A stretch of DNA of 64,000 nucleotides from Variovorax sp. Root411 (GCF_001425205.1 NZ_LMDW01000016.1:1-64000), one strand, 5' to 3'. Shown: positions 1-7,554, counted from the first letter of the stretch. Notes: generated by a model not told the origin, from the sequence alone. Program-made: numbers and translations.

Positions 1-292
1 TGTCAGGCGACACGACAAACTGCCCCCCTGACGACATGAGGAATTGACCCCCCTCATGGCAGGAGGCCAAGATGGAAGGCAACGTGTTCGAGCAAGCTCC
101 ACGATCCGAACGGATCTATTGGAGGCAGGCGATGCAGGCACCGGAGTGTCAGGCGACACGACAAACTGCCCCCCTGACGACATGAGGAATTGACCCCCCT
201 CATGGCAGGAGGCCAAGATGGAAGGCAACGTGTTCGAGCAAGCTCCACGATCCGAACGGATCTATTGGAGGCAGGCGATGCAGGCACCGGAG
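1..292. repeat. 146-bp direct tandem duplication of IS left end
   Basis: Bases 1-146 and 147-292 read identically. The unit holds the terminal repeat, the ribosome-binding site and the first codons of istA. A decoy ATG at 72 opens the same N-terminus but runs into a stop soon after the junction at 147, so only the ATG at 218 leads into the full gene. Confidence 0.95.
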
Positions 293-1546
293 GACGTGGA
301 GGCGATGCTCAAGCTGGCGTCGCTCGGCTGGGGCGCCAAGCGCATCGCCAACGAGTTGGGTTGCAGTCGCAACACCGTGCGGCGATACCTGCGCCAGGGT
401 GGCTGGCAGCCCTATGAGTCGCCACCGCGGACCGGCCGCTTGACCGAGCATGCCCAGTGGCTTGCCGGGCAATTCCGCCAGCACCGAGGCAACTGCGATG
501 TCGTGCGCCAGGAGCTATTGCGAGTGCACGGCGTCGCAGTCAGCCTGCGCACGGTCGAGCGTGCGGTGGCGCATCTGCGCCGAGAGGTCTTGGCGCAGAG
601 CGTGGCGACGGTGCGCTACGAGACGCCGCCCGGGCGGCAGTTGCAGATCGACTTCGGCACCGTGCGCGTGCCGGTGGCCGACGAACCGCTGAAGGTGCAT
701 CTGTTCGTCGCGACGCTGGGCTACTCCCGACGCACCTTCGTCGCCATGTTCCTGCACGAGCGCCAGTCGGCGTGGCTGCAGGGCCTGGAAGGCGCGTTCC
801 GGCACTTCGGCGGCACTACACAGGAGGTGCTTGTGGACAACGCGCGGGCCCTCGTCAGCGAGCACGACTTGCAGACCCGCGAGGTCCGCTTCAACGACCG
901 TTTCCACGCCTTCTGCCGGTACTGGAAGGTGACCCCGCGGGCTTGTGCACCGTACCGCGCCCAGACCAAGGGGAAGGACGAACGCGGCGTCGGCTACGTC
1001 AAGCGCAACGCCATCGCCGGGCATCGCTTCGCTTCGACAGAACACCTGCAGGCCCATCTCGCGCGCTGGATGCGGGAGGTCGCCGACCTGCGCGTGCATG
1101 GCACGACTGCGGAGCCGCCGGCGCAACGCTTCGAGCGTGACGAGCGCCAGGCGCTTGCGCCGCTTGCCTCCCGGGCTCCATTCCTGCAGGTGCGTGAGCT
1201 CACTCGCCGCGTGCACAGCGACGCTTGCATTGAACTGGATACCAACCGCTACAGCGTGCCGTGGAAGCTCATCGCAGAGAGCGTGACCGTCGTCGTCGCC
1301 GAACGGCAGGTTCGGGTGCTCTATGCCGGCCAGGAGGTCGCCTGCCACGCACAGAACCCCGGCCGGCGCATCACCGTGATCGAGCGCACACATCTGGCTG
1401 GCATCGTCGGCGCGAACCTCGTAGGTGTGAGCTGGATGACCAGGCCACCGGCCGACGGCTCGCCCGCGACCTTGCCGCCGGCAATGCCCGCCGAACTGCT
1501 GCGTCCGCTGGCCGAGTACGAGAGCGCGCTCGGAGGCCGCTGGTGA
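218..1546 (+). CDS. istA: IS21-family transposase IstA
   Basis: The 442-aa transposase cuts and joins the ends of the IS. An N-terminal helix-turn-helix (LGCSRNTVRRYL, about residues 49-60) would bind the terminal repeats. A DDE integrase-type core follows, with the acidic residues visible in LQIDFGTV, VLVDNAR and KGKDERGVGYV. The length fits IS21 transposases. The start at 218 follows a GGAGG-type site at 209; the identical ATG at 72 lies in a duplicated copy and is out of register. The stop overlaps the istB start (GTGA), so translation is probably coupled. Confidence 0.93.
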   Translation: MEGNVFEQAPRSERIYWRQAMQAPEDVEAMLKLASLGWGAKRIANELGCSRNTVRRYLRQGGWQPYESPPRTGRLTEHAQWLAGQFRQHRGNCDVVRQELLRVHGVAVSLRTVERAVAHLRREVLAQSVATVRYETPPGRQLQIDFGTVRVPVADEPLKVHLFVATLGYSRRTFVAMFLHERQSAWLQGLEGAFRHFGGTTQEVLVDNARALVSEHDLQTREVRFNDRFHAFCRYWKVTPRACAPYRAQTKGKDERGVGYVKRNAIAGHRFASTEHLQAHLARWMREVADLRVHGTTAEPPAQRFERDERQALAPLASRAPFLQVRELTRRVHSDACIELDTNRYSVPWKLIAESVTVVVAERQVRVLYAGQEVACHAQNPGRRITVIERTHLAGIVGANLVGVSWMTRPPADGSPATLPPAMPAELLRPLAEYESALGGRW

Positions 1547-2463
1547 CGGCCGCCGGCAAGAGGGCCAAGGCCCCGGCGCTGGAAGTATCGGGCGACCTGG
1601 AACCGATGCTGACGCGGTTAAAGCTGACCGCCATCCGCGACCAGCTCGATACGCTGCTCGACCAAGCCGGTCGTGCCGAACTGAACTTGCGCGAGGCGCT
1701 GTCGATGCTGTGCGCTGCCGAGGTCGCGCGCAAGGATGAACGACGCATCCAGATGGGCATGTCGATCGCCAAGTTCCCGTGCGTGCGCACCCTGGAGGGC
1801 TTCGAGTACGAAGCGCAGCCCTCGGTGGACCCCAAGCAGATCCGCGAACTCGCCACCTCGCGCTGGATCGGCAACGGCGACAGCGTGTTGCTCCTCGGGC
1901 CGCCGGGCGTGGGCAAGACCCATCTGGCTGTGGCGCTCGGTCGTGAAGCCATCGTACGCGGCTACTCCACGTTGTTCGTGCCGGCCACCGGACTGGTGAC
2001 GCAACTGGCCCGTGCGCATGCTGAAGGCAGGCTCGAGGAGAAGCTCGTGCACTTCACCAAGCCCAAGCTGCTGGTCGTCGACGAGTTGGGTTACCTGCCG
2101 TTCGAGGCTAACGCCGCGCATCTGTTCTTCCAATTGGTGAGCAGGCGCTATGAACGCGGCTCGATGCTGGTCACCAGCAACCGCTCGGTTGCCGAGTGGG
2201 GAGCCGTGTTCGGCGACGCCGTGGTGGCCACCGCGATCCTGCGGCGCTATGAACGCGGCTCGATGCTGGTCACCAGCAACCGCTCGGTTGCCGAGTGGGG
2301 AGCCGTGTTCGGCGACGCCGTGGTGGCCACCGCGATCCTGGACCGGCTGCTGCACCACAGTCACGTCATCACGATACGTGGCGACAGCTACCGGCTCAGA
2401 TCGAAGCGCCGCGCTGGCCTGGTTAACCAGGCCAGCGCGAAAGACGCAGTCACGACAGATTGA
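1543..2463 (+). CDS. istB: IS21-family helper ATPase IstB, with 33-aa internal repeat
   Basis: IstB is the AAA+ ATPase that assists IstA in target capture. Walker A is visible as GPPGVGKTHLAVAL and Walker B as LLVVDELGYLPF. The GTG start at 1543 overlaps the istA stop. The product is 306 aa, against roughly 250-275 expected for the family. The excess is a 33-residue in-frame tandem duplication (nucleotides 2143-2340) covering the segment that begins RRYERGSMLVTSN, which includes the sensor-1 region. If the duplication is real, the ATPase fold is probably damaged and this copy would be inactive; it may instead be an assembly artefact. Confidence 0.88.
   Translation: MTAAGKRAKAPALEVSGDLEPMLTRLKLTAIRDQLDTLLDQAGRAELNLREALSMLCAAEVARKDERRIQMGMSIAKFPCVRTLEGFEYEAQPSVDPKQIRELATSRWIGNGDSVLLLGPPGVGKTHLAVALGREAIVRGYSTLFVPATGLVTQLARAHAEGRLEEKLVHFTKPKLLVVDELGYLPFEANAAHLFFQLVSRRYERGSMLVTSNRSVAEWGAVFGDAVVATAILRRYERGSMLVTSNRSVAEWGAVFGDAVVATAILDRLLHHSHVITIRGDSYRLRSKRRAGLVNQASAKDAVTTD
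2143..2340. repeat. 99-bp tandem duplication inside istB
   Basis: Units 2143-2241 and 2242-2340 differ only at their first base (agg against cgg, both Arg), so 98 bases are identical. The duplication keeps the reading frame and adds 33 residues to IstB. Confidence 0.93.
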
Positions 2464-2579
2464 TCAACAACCCGGGGGTCAGTTCTTCATGTCGCCAGGG
2501 GGACCAGGCCAGCGCGAAAGACGCAGTCACGACAGATTGATCAACAACCCGGGGGTCAGTTCTTCATGTCGCCAGGGGG
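2426..2579. repeat. 77-bp tandem duplication at IS right end
   Basis: Bases 2426-2502 and 2503-2579 are identical; the bases on both sides of the pair differ, so the unit is exactly 77 bp. It covers the end of istB, its TGA stop and the inner terminal subrepeat. Confidence 0.94.
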
Positions 2580-2589
2580 GCAGCTCCTG

Positions 2590-2715
2590 ATGTCGCTTGA
2601 CAAGCTCGATAAACCCTTTGTTTCACGCGAAGCCGCCCGGATTCTCGCAGTCACGCAGGCCTGGCTGCAAACGTGCATGCCGCACCCGCTGAGTGCCGGC
2701 TATCAGCCGGCATAA
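2590..2715 (+). pseudogene. Remnant of a small HTH-like (AlpA/excisionase-type) ORF
   Basis: Forty-one codons run from an ATG inside the IS right terminus to a TAA. The peptide contains KPFVSREAARILAVTQAWLQ, which resembles the opening helix-turn-helix of AlpA/excisionase-like regulators (helix, then REAA...L.V). The second half looks out of frame or decayed. The IS probably landed next to or in this gene. The family call rests on about 20 residues and is tentative. Confidence 0.35.
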
Positions 2716-2817
2716 ATCTCACTCACTTGTGCCATTTGCTGCGGACTTCCGATCCGAAGATCCGAGTTTCATCGTTGCGGCAATCGCCGCGCACCTTCAT
2801 TCAGAAAGGCTCTTTCC

Positions 2818-3168
2818 ATGAGCGTCAAAATTTACGTGGGCAACCTTCCCTTTTCCGTGACCGATTCCATCCTCGAAAGCAACTTTGCCGAGTTCGGCCG
2901 AGTTTCTACGGCGAAGGTCATGATGGACCGCGAAAGCGGCCGCTCGAAGGGCTTCGCATTTGTAGAAATGGCCTCTGCCGAGGTTGCTCAAGCCGCCATC
3001 ACCGCTCTGAACGGGATGTCCGTCGATGGACGCTCGATTGTGGTGAACCTGGCCCGTCCCCGCGAAGAGGGTGGCGGCTCTGGTGGCTATAGCGCAGCTG
3101 GTTACGCCACAGCAAAACGTTCGGACGTTGGCTACGGCAATGGCGGCTTCGGTGGTGGTCGTTACTGA
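2818..3168 (+). CDS. RRM-domain RNA-binding protein, glycine-rich tail
   Basis: The 116-aa protein has one RNA recognition motif, with RNP2 (KIYVGNLPF, residues 4-12) and RNP1 (SKGFAFVEM, about 44-52), followed by a Gly/Ser/Tyr-rich tail from residue 84. Proteins of this shape bind single-stranded RNA and are known in bacteria mainly from cyanobacteria and some proteobacteria, often linked to cold or stress. The ATG at 2818 follows an AGAAAGG site. The gene is transcribed alone and ends at a strong terminator (3191). Its role inside a conjugative element is unknown; an RNA chaperone function is inferred from the family. Confidence 0.88.
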   Translation: MSVKIYVGNLPFSVTDSILESNFAEFGRVSTAKVMMDRESGRSKGFAFVEMASAEVAQAAITALNGMSVDGRSIVVNLARPREEGGGSGGYSAAGYATAKRSDVGYGNGGFGGGRY

Positions 3169-3190
3169 CCTGGGTCACGTCTTCTGAAAG

Positions 3191-3218
3191 ACCGGCTCCC
3201 ATGAGCCGGTTTTTTTTC
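3191..3218 (+). terminator. Rho-independent terminator after the RRM gene
   Basis: The stem ACCGGCTC/GAGCCGGT with a CCAT loop is followed by a run of eight or more T residues, 20 bases after the RRM stop codon. Confidence 0.9.
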
Positions 3219-3371
3219 GTCCGCTCGCCAAGCGCTGACTCCATACTTTCCCGGCTCATCATGCCGTTTCGCCATGGGTGCCGTGGAAGCGCGCGTTGGG
3301 CTTTTACGCGCGGCAGAGCAGGGATTGAAGGCGCGCAGGCCTGGCAAGAGCAGTGCGCGTCTGCGTCGTAT

Positions 3372-3644
3372 TTACAGCGTTGGCACAAGCCGCACCTCTT
3401 GTGCGGGATCCTGATGAAGGATCAGCGCCCAAGTCAGCTCGAAACTCGTCAACGCTTTGTCTGGGAGTGGGCTCGCTTCCAGATGCGCCTGAGAAAACTG
3501 CCGCTGCTGCGCCAATTCCTGTGCCAGCAGGGTGGGTTCGGGGTGCGCCTTGATGAGTGCTCTTAACGCTGCGGTCAGCGCCATTTCTGTTCCAAGAAAG
3601 TTTGCAGCCGAAGCCATTGTCGTTGCCTCTTCCGGTGTGATCAT
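3372..3644 (-). CDS. Small protein of unknown function
   Basis: This 90-aa reading frame starts MITPEEATTMASAANFLG after a GGGAAG-type ribosome-binding site. It is acidic to neutral, predicted helical, with no signal peptide or membrane segment and no motif I recognise. The frame continues upstream to 3785, but that extension is Arg/Pro-rich and looks non-coding, so the inner ATG is preferred. It lies between the RRM gene and a ParB remnant, on the opposite strand, and may be an accessory gene of the element. Confidence 0.55.
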   Translation of the reverse strand: MITPEEATTMASAANFLGTEMALTAALRALIKAHPEPTLLAQELAQQRQFSQAHLEASPLPDKALTSFELTWALILHQDPAQEVRLVPTL

Positions 3645-3967
3645 TTCGTCTTCCCTTTCGGGCTCCGTGTTGAGGACATAGCACTTTACTGTACGAGCGG
3701 ACGGACACGGTGGAGGCAAGGCTGGTCGCAGGGCACACAGCGCTGCAGCGTGCTGCATGCGGTTGTCTTGCCAGTTGAGGCGCATCGTGAGAGCGCATCC
3801 CCGTCGCCTCCTGCGCCGCGGGGCCGCCGGAGATCATCACAAACAGGACTTCCGCGTCGGCCAGCGAGTGAGCTTCTCCGACCCAAGCCTCAGGCGGCCC
3901 GGCGGCCCGTCGGAGAAATCGTTCGGCTCAACCAGCGCACGGCAACGGGTCACTGCGACGACCGTGC
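3645..3967. other. Intergenic stretch with decayed coding sequence
   Basis: No intact gene is visible in these 323 bases. The frame of the ParB remnant (3968) stays open leftward for some distance without a convincing start, so the right part is probably further degraded ParB sequence. Confidence 0.45.
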
Positions 3968-4330
3968 ATGGCGCAGCCGCGCGACGTGCTGCTCGACTTG
4001 CTGGCGTATTGCACCGCGCGCAGCATCGATGCGGTCGTTGCGGGCGAACGCACGGCCGACCAGAGCGACGCCATCGCTGAGGCGCTGGGCCTAGACATGG
4101 CGGACTGGTGGGCGCCGACCGCCGCGAACTACTTCGGACATGTCAGCAAGGCGAAGGCGCTCGAAGCAGTGCAGGAGGCGACTGGGGAGCACGCCACGCC
4201 GGCCTTGGCGACGATGAAGAAGCCCGAGGCCGCAGCGCATTGCGCCCGGAGGCTGGAGGGTACGCGTTGGCTCCCCTCTCCGCTGCGCCCGCTCGCGGCG
4301 GCACCACGCCATGGAGAGGGCGAGGCGTAG
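3968..4330 (+). pseudogene. C-terminal remnant of a large ParB-family protein
   Basis: The 120-aa frame contains LDMADWWAPTAANYFGHVSK, then KAKALEAVQEATG, MKKPEAAAHC and GTRWLPSPLR. From memory of the family these are the conserved tail motifs of the long (about 600-700 aa) ParB/RepB/Spo0J-type proteins found in ICEs and plasmids of Burkholderiales; no alignment was run. The DNA-binding and nuclease-like N-terminal parts are missing. An intact, unrelated short ParB is encoded at 30515. This suggests that an older partition gene was replaced or that two elements recombined here. Confidence 0.7.
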
Positions 4331-4392
4331 CCGGCAGGTAGGCGTCTCGATCTCGTCTCTGGTGCCCCTCGGTGCTGGTTTGTCTGTTTTCT

Positions 4393-4410
4393 TGTTCGGC
4401 ATGCCGAACA
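4393..4410. promoter_or_regulatory. 18-bp perfect palindrome, copy 1 (possible operator or partition site)
   Basis: TGTTCGGCATGCCGAACA is perfectly self-complementary and recurs identically at 5096-5113. The TGTT...AACA frame recalls parS-type centromere sites, and a ParB remnant lies immediately upstream. The binding protein is unknown. Confidence 0.6.
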
Positions 4411-4429
4411 TCGAGGGGTTGCCGCGGGG

Positions 4430-4457
4430 CCCGCCATCGACGATGGCGGGTCTTTTT
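4430..4457 (+). terminator. Rho-independent terminator
   Basis: The stem CCCGCCAT/ATGGCGGG with a CGACG loop is followed by TCTTTTT. It would end transcripts coming from the ParB-remnant side before the mobilization genes. Confidence 0.8.
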
Positions 4458-4632
4458 GTTCCTGTCCGCAGGTTCCCGGTTTTTCTTCGATGCGACGGAG
4501 TGACCGGAGGGTTGCGCCGGACCGGCCCGGCAGGGGATCGGATGCGCACGCGGTAAGGGAGGAGGCGGTGAGAGGGCGAACTTGGGATGTCGAAATTGGG
4601 ACGCAGAACGCAAAGTCCTTGTGCGGCTATGA

Positions 4633-4642
4633 GGGCAGGATA
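4633..4642 (-). other. Candidate oriT nic core (TATCCTGC type)
   Basis: On the bottom strand these bases read TATCCTGCCC, which contains the TATCCTG/C core cut by RP4- and Ti-type (MOBP) relaxases. A short dyad, GGCAG/CTGCC, embraces the core. The MobC-like and relaxase genes start 39 bases downstream, and the relaxase is of the matching MOBP type. Cutting is expected between 4636 and 4635 of the bottom strand by analogy with RP4. Confidence 0.6.
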
Positions 4643-4680
4643 GACTGCCGTCGGACATTGTTTACTGCAACAGCATTGCG

Positions 4681-5262
4681 ATGACCAGCACTACTCGATC
4701 AAGCGTGGTTGGGACCCGGGTGTCGTTCGATACAAGGGCGCGATTTGCCGCGTTGGCTGCGCGTCATCAACTCAGCGAGTCGAGCCTTCTCGCCAAAATG
4801 ATCGAAGAAGTGCTCAAGGCGAACGGGCCGGTCACACGCGGACCGAGCCTACAACGGGTCTTACCTTCTTCATTTGCCTGCGCTGCAACAGACGATCGCA
4901 TCACACTGAGACTTCGTCCCGGCGACCGAACATTGGCGGCGGAGCGAGCCAGTGCCCGAGGAATGAAGCCTGGCGGCTACCTGGCCATGTTGGTCCACAA
5001 CCATGTGCGTTCGGCAGCGGTGCTGCCACCGGGCGAACTGTCTCAGATCAAGGCGGTGGGTGCCCAATTGGCGGCGCTCGGTCGCCAGCTTCGTGTGTTC
5101 GGCATGCCGAACAGTCCAACAGGGGGCGCCGCATCCGACGAGTTGGTAAAGGTGATCATGTCGGTTCGTCGCGAGGTCGAGTCGGCACGTGAAGCCACGG
5201 CTGTCCTCGTACGCCACAACATCCTCAGCTGGGAGACCAGCGGCGAGCGCGGTCATGGCTAA
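4681..5262 (+). CDS. MobC-like relaxosome accessory protein
   Basis: The 193-aa protein has an N-terminal ribbon-helix-helix-like segment (TRVSFDTRARFAALAARHQL, about residues 12-31) and a second such segment (RITLRLRPGDRTLAAERASA, about 76-95). A region like MobC follows (LPPGELSQIKAVGAQLAALG), a type that in plasmids helps open oriT and load the relaxase. It overlaps the relaxase start by eight bases, so the two are an operon. The 18-bp palindrome of the upstream region recurs inside it at 5096-5113, coding for VFGMPN. Family placement is by pattern only. Confidence 0.7.
   Translation: MTSTTRSSVVGTRVSFDTRARFAALAARHQLSESSLLAKMIEEVLKANGPVTRGPSLQRVLPSSFACAATDDRITLRLRPGDRTLAAERASARGMKPGGYLAMLVHNHVRSAAVLPPGELSQIKAVGAQLAALGRQLRVFGMPNSPTGGAASDELVKVIMSVRREVESAREATAVLVRHNILSWETSGERGHG
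5096..5113. promoter_or_regulatory. 18-bp perfect palindrome, copy 2, inside the mobC-like gene
   Basis: This is identical to 4393-4410 and lies in coding sequence. Two exact copies 703 bp apart, one of them constrained by coding, argue for a bound site rather than chance. Confidence 0.55.
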
Positions 5263-6361
5263 GCAGATGGTGCGCTTGAGCCGAAGTGGCCGTAGTCCGG
5301 CAGGCGCTTCGCGCGATCTGGCGCTGGACATCGTGAGCTATGGCCGACGAGGCCCCGGCGGCAGGCTGCAACTTGGAGCCGATCAGATTGCTCAGATCCA
5401 GCGCACTGTGAGCCGTACACCCGAAGTGATGGTGAAAGTATCCGGCGGAGGGCGAGACGTCGGTGGTGTCGAGGCCCATCTACGCTACATCGGCCGGCAC
5501 GGCAAGCTGCCGCTCGAGACCGACGAGGGGCTGGTACAACAGGGCCGAGGGGCGGCAAGGGAAACCGTGACCGACTGGCAGCTCGAGCTCTGCAGAAGCC
5601 AGTACAAGCCGAAACCCGCTCAGGGGGAGAAAGACACACGCGCGAAGCTGGTCCACAACATCGTCCTGTCCATGCCCGCCGGCACGCCGCCGGAAAAGGT
5701 GCTGGCTGCGGCGCGCGTGTTCGCACGCGAGAACTTCGCGCTGCAGTATCGCTATGCCATGGTGCTGCACACGGACCAGCCGCATCCGCATGTGCATCTG
5801 GTGGTCAAGTGCGAGCACGAGTTCGAGCCCGGCAAGCGCCTCTACATCCGCAAGGAAACGCTGCGGCAGTGGCGCGAACAGTTCGCCGCGCTGATGCGAG
5901 AGCAGGGCGTCGCCGCCAATGCGACCCCGCGCCAGCTGCGAGGGCAGGTGCGCAAGCCCTACCGGGACCCGATCCATCATCGGATGCGTGCACTCCGAGC
6001 TTTTGCGCAGTTGCCGATCGCCGAGCGCCATGGCCGTCGGGCGCCCAAGCCTTCCACGGTGATGCGCAAGAAGTTGGCAGGCGTGCTTCGGCAACTCAAA
6101 GGTGAACGAGATGCTTCCGATGCGGGCGAGGTAAAGATGCGCAGCACCCGGCAAAAGGTGCTGGCGGCCTGGGACGCCACGGCGGAGATGCTGAGGAGAC
6201 AGGGCGAAGCGGGGTTGGCCGCGCGGGTGGATCGCTTCACTGCGCGCATGCCGGAGGTGCAGACCGATGCACAGCGAATAGCCGGCCGCTGGAGAGAGCA
6301 GGCGAGACACCAACCGCTAGGACGCAGCGATATCAAGCGATCGGCGCCAAAGTCCCGTTGA
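5255..6361 (+). CDS. MOBP-type relaxase (VirD2-like)
   Basis: The 368-aa relaxase would nick oriT and lead the strand through the VirB channel. The three-histidine motif HPHVHLVVK (His177, 179, 181) is the metal-binding signature; a candidate catalytic Tyr is Tyr78 in HLRYIGRHG, and KLVHNIVLSMP (131-141) resembles the middle motif. The ATG at 5255 is chosen because the N-terminus MAKQMVRLSRSG is plausible and it overlaps the mobC stop; the frame is open further left but covers mobC. The C-terminal third is basic and coiled. The protein is compact compared with the 600-aa DUF3363 relaxases. The T4SS genes are 9 kb away on the other strand. Confidence 0.85.
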   Translation: MAKQMVRLSRSGRSPAGASRDLALDIVSYGRRGPGGRLQLGADQIAQIQRTVSRTPEVMVKVSGGGRDVGGVEAHLRYIGRHGKLPLETDEGLVQQGRGAARETVTDWQLELCRSQYKPKPAQGEKDTRAKLVHNIVLSMPAGTPPEKVLAAARVFARENFALQYRYAMVLHTDQPHPHVHLVVKCEHEFEPGKRLYIRKETLRQWREQFAALMREQGVAANATPRQLRGQVRKPYRDPIHHRMRALRAFAQLPIAERHGRRAPKPSTVMRKKLAGVLRQLKGERDASDAGEVKMRSTRQKVLAAWDATAEMLRRQGEAGLAARVDRFTARMPEVQTDAQRIAGRWREQARHQPLGRSDIKRSAPKSR

Positions 6362-6536
6362 GGTACCGCAAGGCTGCGACTGTGATACTCGCGGCCCTAT
6401 GTCTGCTTCAGACTGATTGTGTTGAAAAACCCTTCTCGGATCCCGCTCGCGCCATCGATCACAGAGAATTTTTAGCCGCGTTGGCGAAGCGAGAAGACGC
6501 GGCGAGCCTTGCGATTCACTTCACGCACTCTTCATT
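6358..6536 (+). pseudogene. Truncated small exported-protein ORF
   Basis: A TTG overlapping the relaxase stop opens a frame with a hydrophobic start (TVILAALCLLQTDC), which could be a weak lipoprotein signal, followed by about 40 polar residues. It then runs into IS5-type transposase sequence in another frame at about 6537. It is probably the 5' part of a transfer-region gene cut by the IS. The family is not recognised. Confidence 0.35.
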
Positions 6537-6899
6537 GCCGCAACCGCCAACCCGACGGGCTTTCACCGCACGCCTGGGCAGGCGCATGACTTGGAAGGCG
6601 CCGATGTGCTGCTGCGCAACACGCCCGGCGAGGCGGTCATCGCCGACAAGGCCTACGACGCCCAGGCCCGGGTGATCCAGCCTCTGAGCGATGCTGGCAA
6701 GACGGTGGTGATTCCGCCCACGCGCTCGCGCAAGGAGCAGCGCGGCTACGACAGGCACCTCTACAAGACGCGCCATCTGATCGAGAACTTCCTCGCACGC
6801 CTGAAGCAGTACCGCGTCATCGCCACGCGATACGACAAGACTGCCATCAGCTTCCTGGGCGCCGTTCATCTCGCTGCTGCCGTCGTTTGGCTCAATTGA
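6537..6899 (+). pseudogene. IS5-family transposase C-terminal remnant
   Basis: The frame reads NPTGFHRTPGQAHDLEGADV, then VIADKAYDAQ, VIPPTRSRKEQRGYDRHLYK and RHLIENFLARLKQYRVIATR, the C-terminal DDE half of IS5-type transposases, with the final Glu visible in HLIENF. The N-terminal half is absent and no terminal repeats were found. It marks the junction between the mobilization locus and the following cargo. Confidence 0.85.
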
Positions 6900-6908
6900 T
6901 GACGGGCC

Positions 6909-7493
6909 CTAGGAAGCGCGCGCGGGCGCACCCGCGCGCAGTCCATCCATGACGAGATCCATAAGTCGCTTCAGGCGTGGTTGCCAGTCGCCTTTGCAGT
7001 CGATTTGCCAAATGCCTGCAATCGCCAGAAAAAAGTCATCCGTGGTTACGCCTGAGCGGATGGTTCCGGCTTCCTCGTTGGCCCGAAGAAGGCGTTGAGC
7101 AGCGGCAATCACCGGCGCATATCTGGATTCCTCCGAGCACTCTGGCGTCGTGGAAGCCTGGCGCAAGGCATCGGCCAGGCCAGCCTTGGTCATGGCGTAC
7201 TGGGCAAGACGGTCCATCCACTCCCGCAGCGCCTGTTGCGGCGGGCTGGTCTGGAGCAGTTGGTCGGCGAGATCCGTGACCTGCGTCATCTCGTAGCGAT
7301 AAACCTCCCAAACCAGTGCGTCTCGACTGGGGAAGTTTCGATAGAAGGTCGCTTGCCCAACGCCGGCTTTCTTCGCGATTGCGCTCAGCGGAACGTCCAC
7401 TGATCGGGTCAATTCGGCAATCGCCACTTGCAGGATCCGTTCGCGGTTCTGCAGTGCGTCCGAACGCAATTGCGGGTCCATCTTCTGCGGCAC
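6909..7493 (-). CDS. TetR-family repressor
   Basis: The 194-aa protein has an N-terminal TetR helix-turn-helix (LSAIAKKAGVGQATFYRNFPSRDALV, about residues 36-61) and a helical C-terminal ligand domain. The GTG start at 7493 follows GAGGGAG; an ATG four codons further on is an alternative. It is divergent from the SDR gene at 7607, and two palindromes of the same core (7525-7538, 7555-7566) fill the 113-bp gap. It very likely represses itself and the SDR gene in response to a small molecule. Confidence 0.9.
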   Translation of the reverse strand: MPQKMDPQLRSDALQNRERILQVAIAELTRSVDVPLSAIAKKAGVGQATFYRNFPSRDALVWEVYRYEMTQVTDLADQLLQTSPPQQALREWMDRLAQYAMTKAGLADALRQASTTPECSEESRYAPVIAAAQRLLRANEEAGTIRSGVTTDDFFLAIAGIWQIDCKGDWQPRLKRLMDLVMDGLRAGAPARAS

Positions 7494-7524
7494 TCGTGCT
7501 CCCTCTCAAGACTCACTTGCAAAA

Positions 7525-7538
7525 CGGACAGTTGTCCG
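7525..7538. promoter_or_regulatory. TetR operator 1
   Basis: CGGACAGTTGTCCG is a near-perfect 14-bp palindrome with GGACA/TGTCC half-sites. It lies 32 bp before the TetR start and shares its half-sites with the second site, whose centre is 29 bp away. Confidence 0.75.
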
Positions 7539-7554
7539 GTATGGTTCGGTAAGT

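Larger units (their letters stand above)
1..2602 (+). mobile_element. IS21-family insertion sequence with internal duplications
   Basis: The element carries istA and istB overlapping by four bases and ends in imperfect inverted repeats of about 52 bp (1-52 against the complement of 2551-2602). The outermost 12 bases read TGTCAGGCGACA on the left and TGTCAAGCGACA on the right, and each end holds two related subrepeats with runs of C, as is usual for IS21 multiple-repeat termini. Three tandem duplications disturb it: 1-146 repeated at 147-292, a 99-bp unit at 2143-2241 repeated at 2242-2340, and 77 bp at 2426-2502 repeated at 2503-2579. The window begins exactly at the left terminus, so flanking target duplication cannot be judged. 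Confidence 0.9.
4331..4680. other. Intergenic region holding the candidate oriT
   Basis: This 350-base non-coding stretch lies directly before the mobC-relaxase operon. It contains an 18-bp perfect palindrome (4393-4410), a rho-independent terminator (4430-4457), G/C-rich inverted repeats around 4500-4540 and, 39 bases before the mobC start, a nic-like core on the bottom strand (4633-4642). A position just upstream of the relaxosome genes is typical for oriT. Confidence 0.55.
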
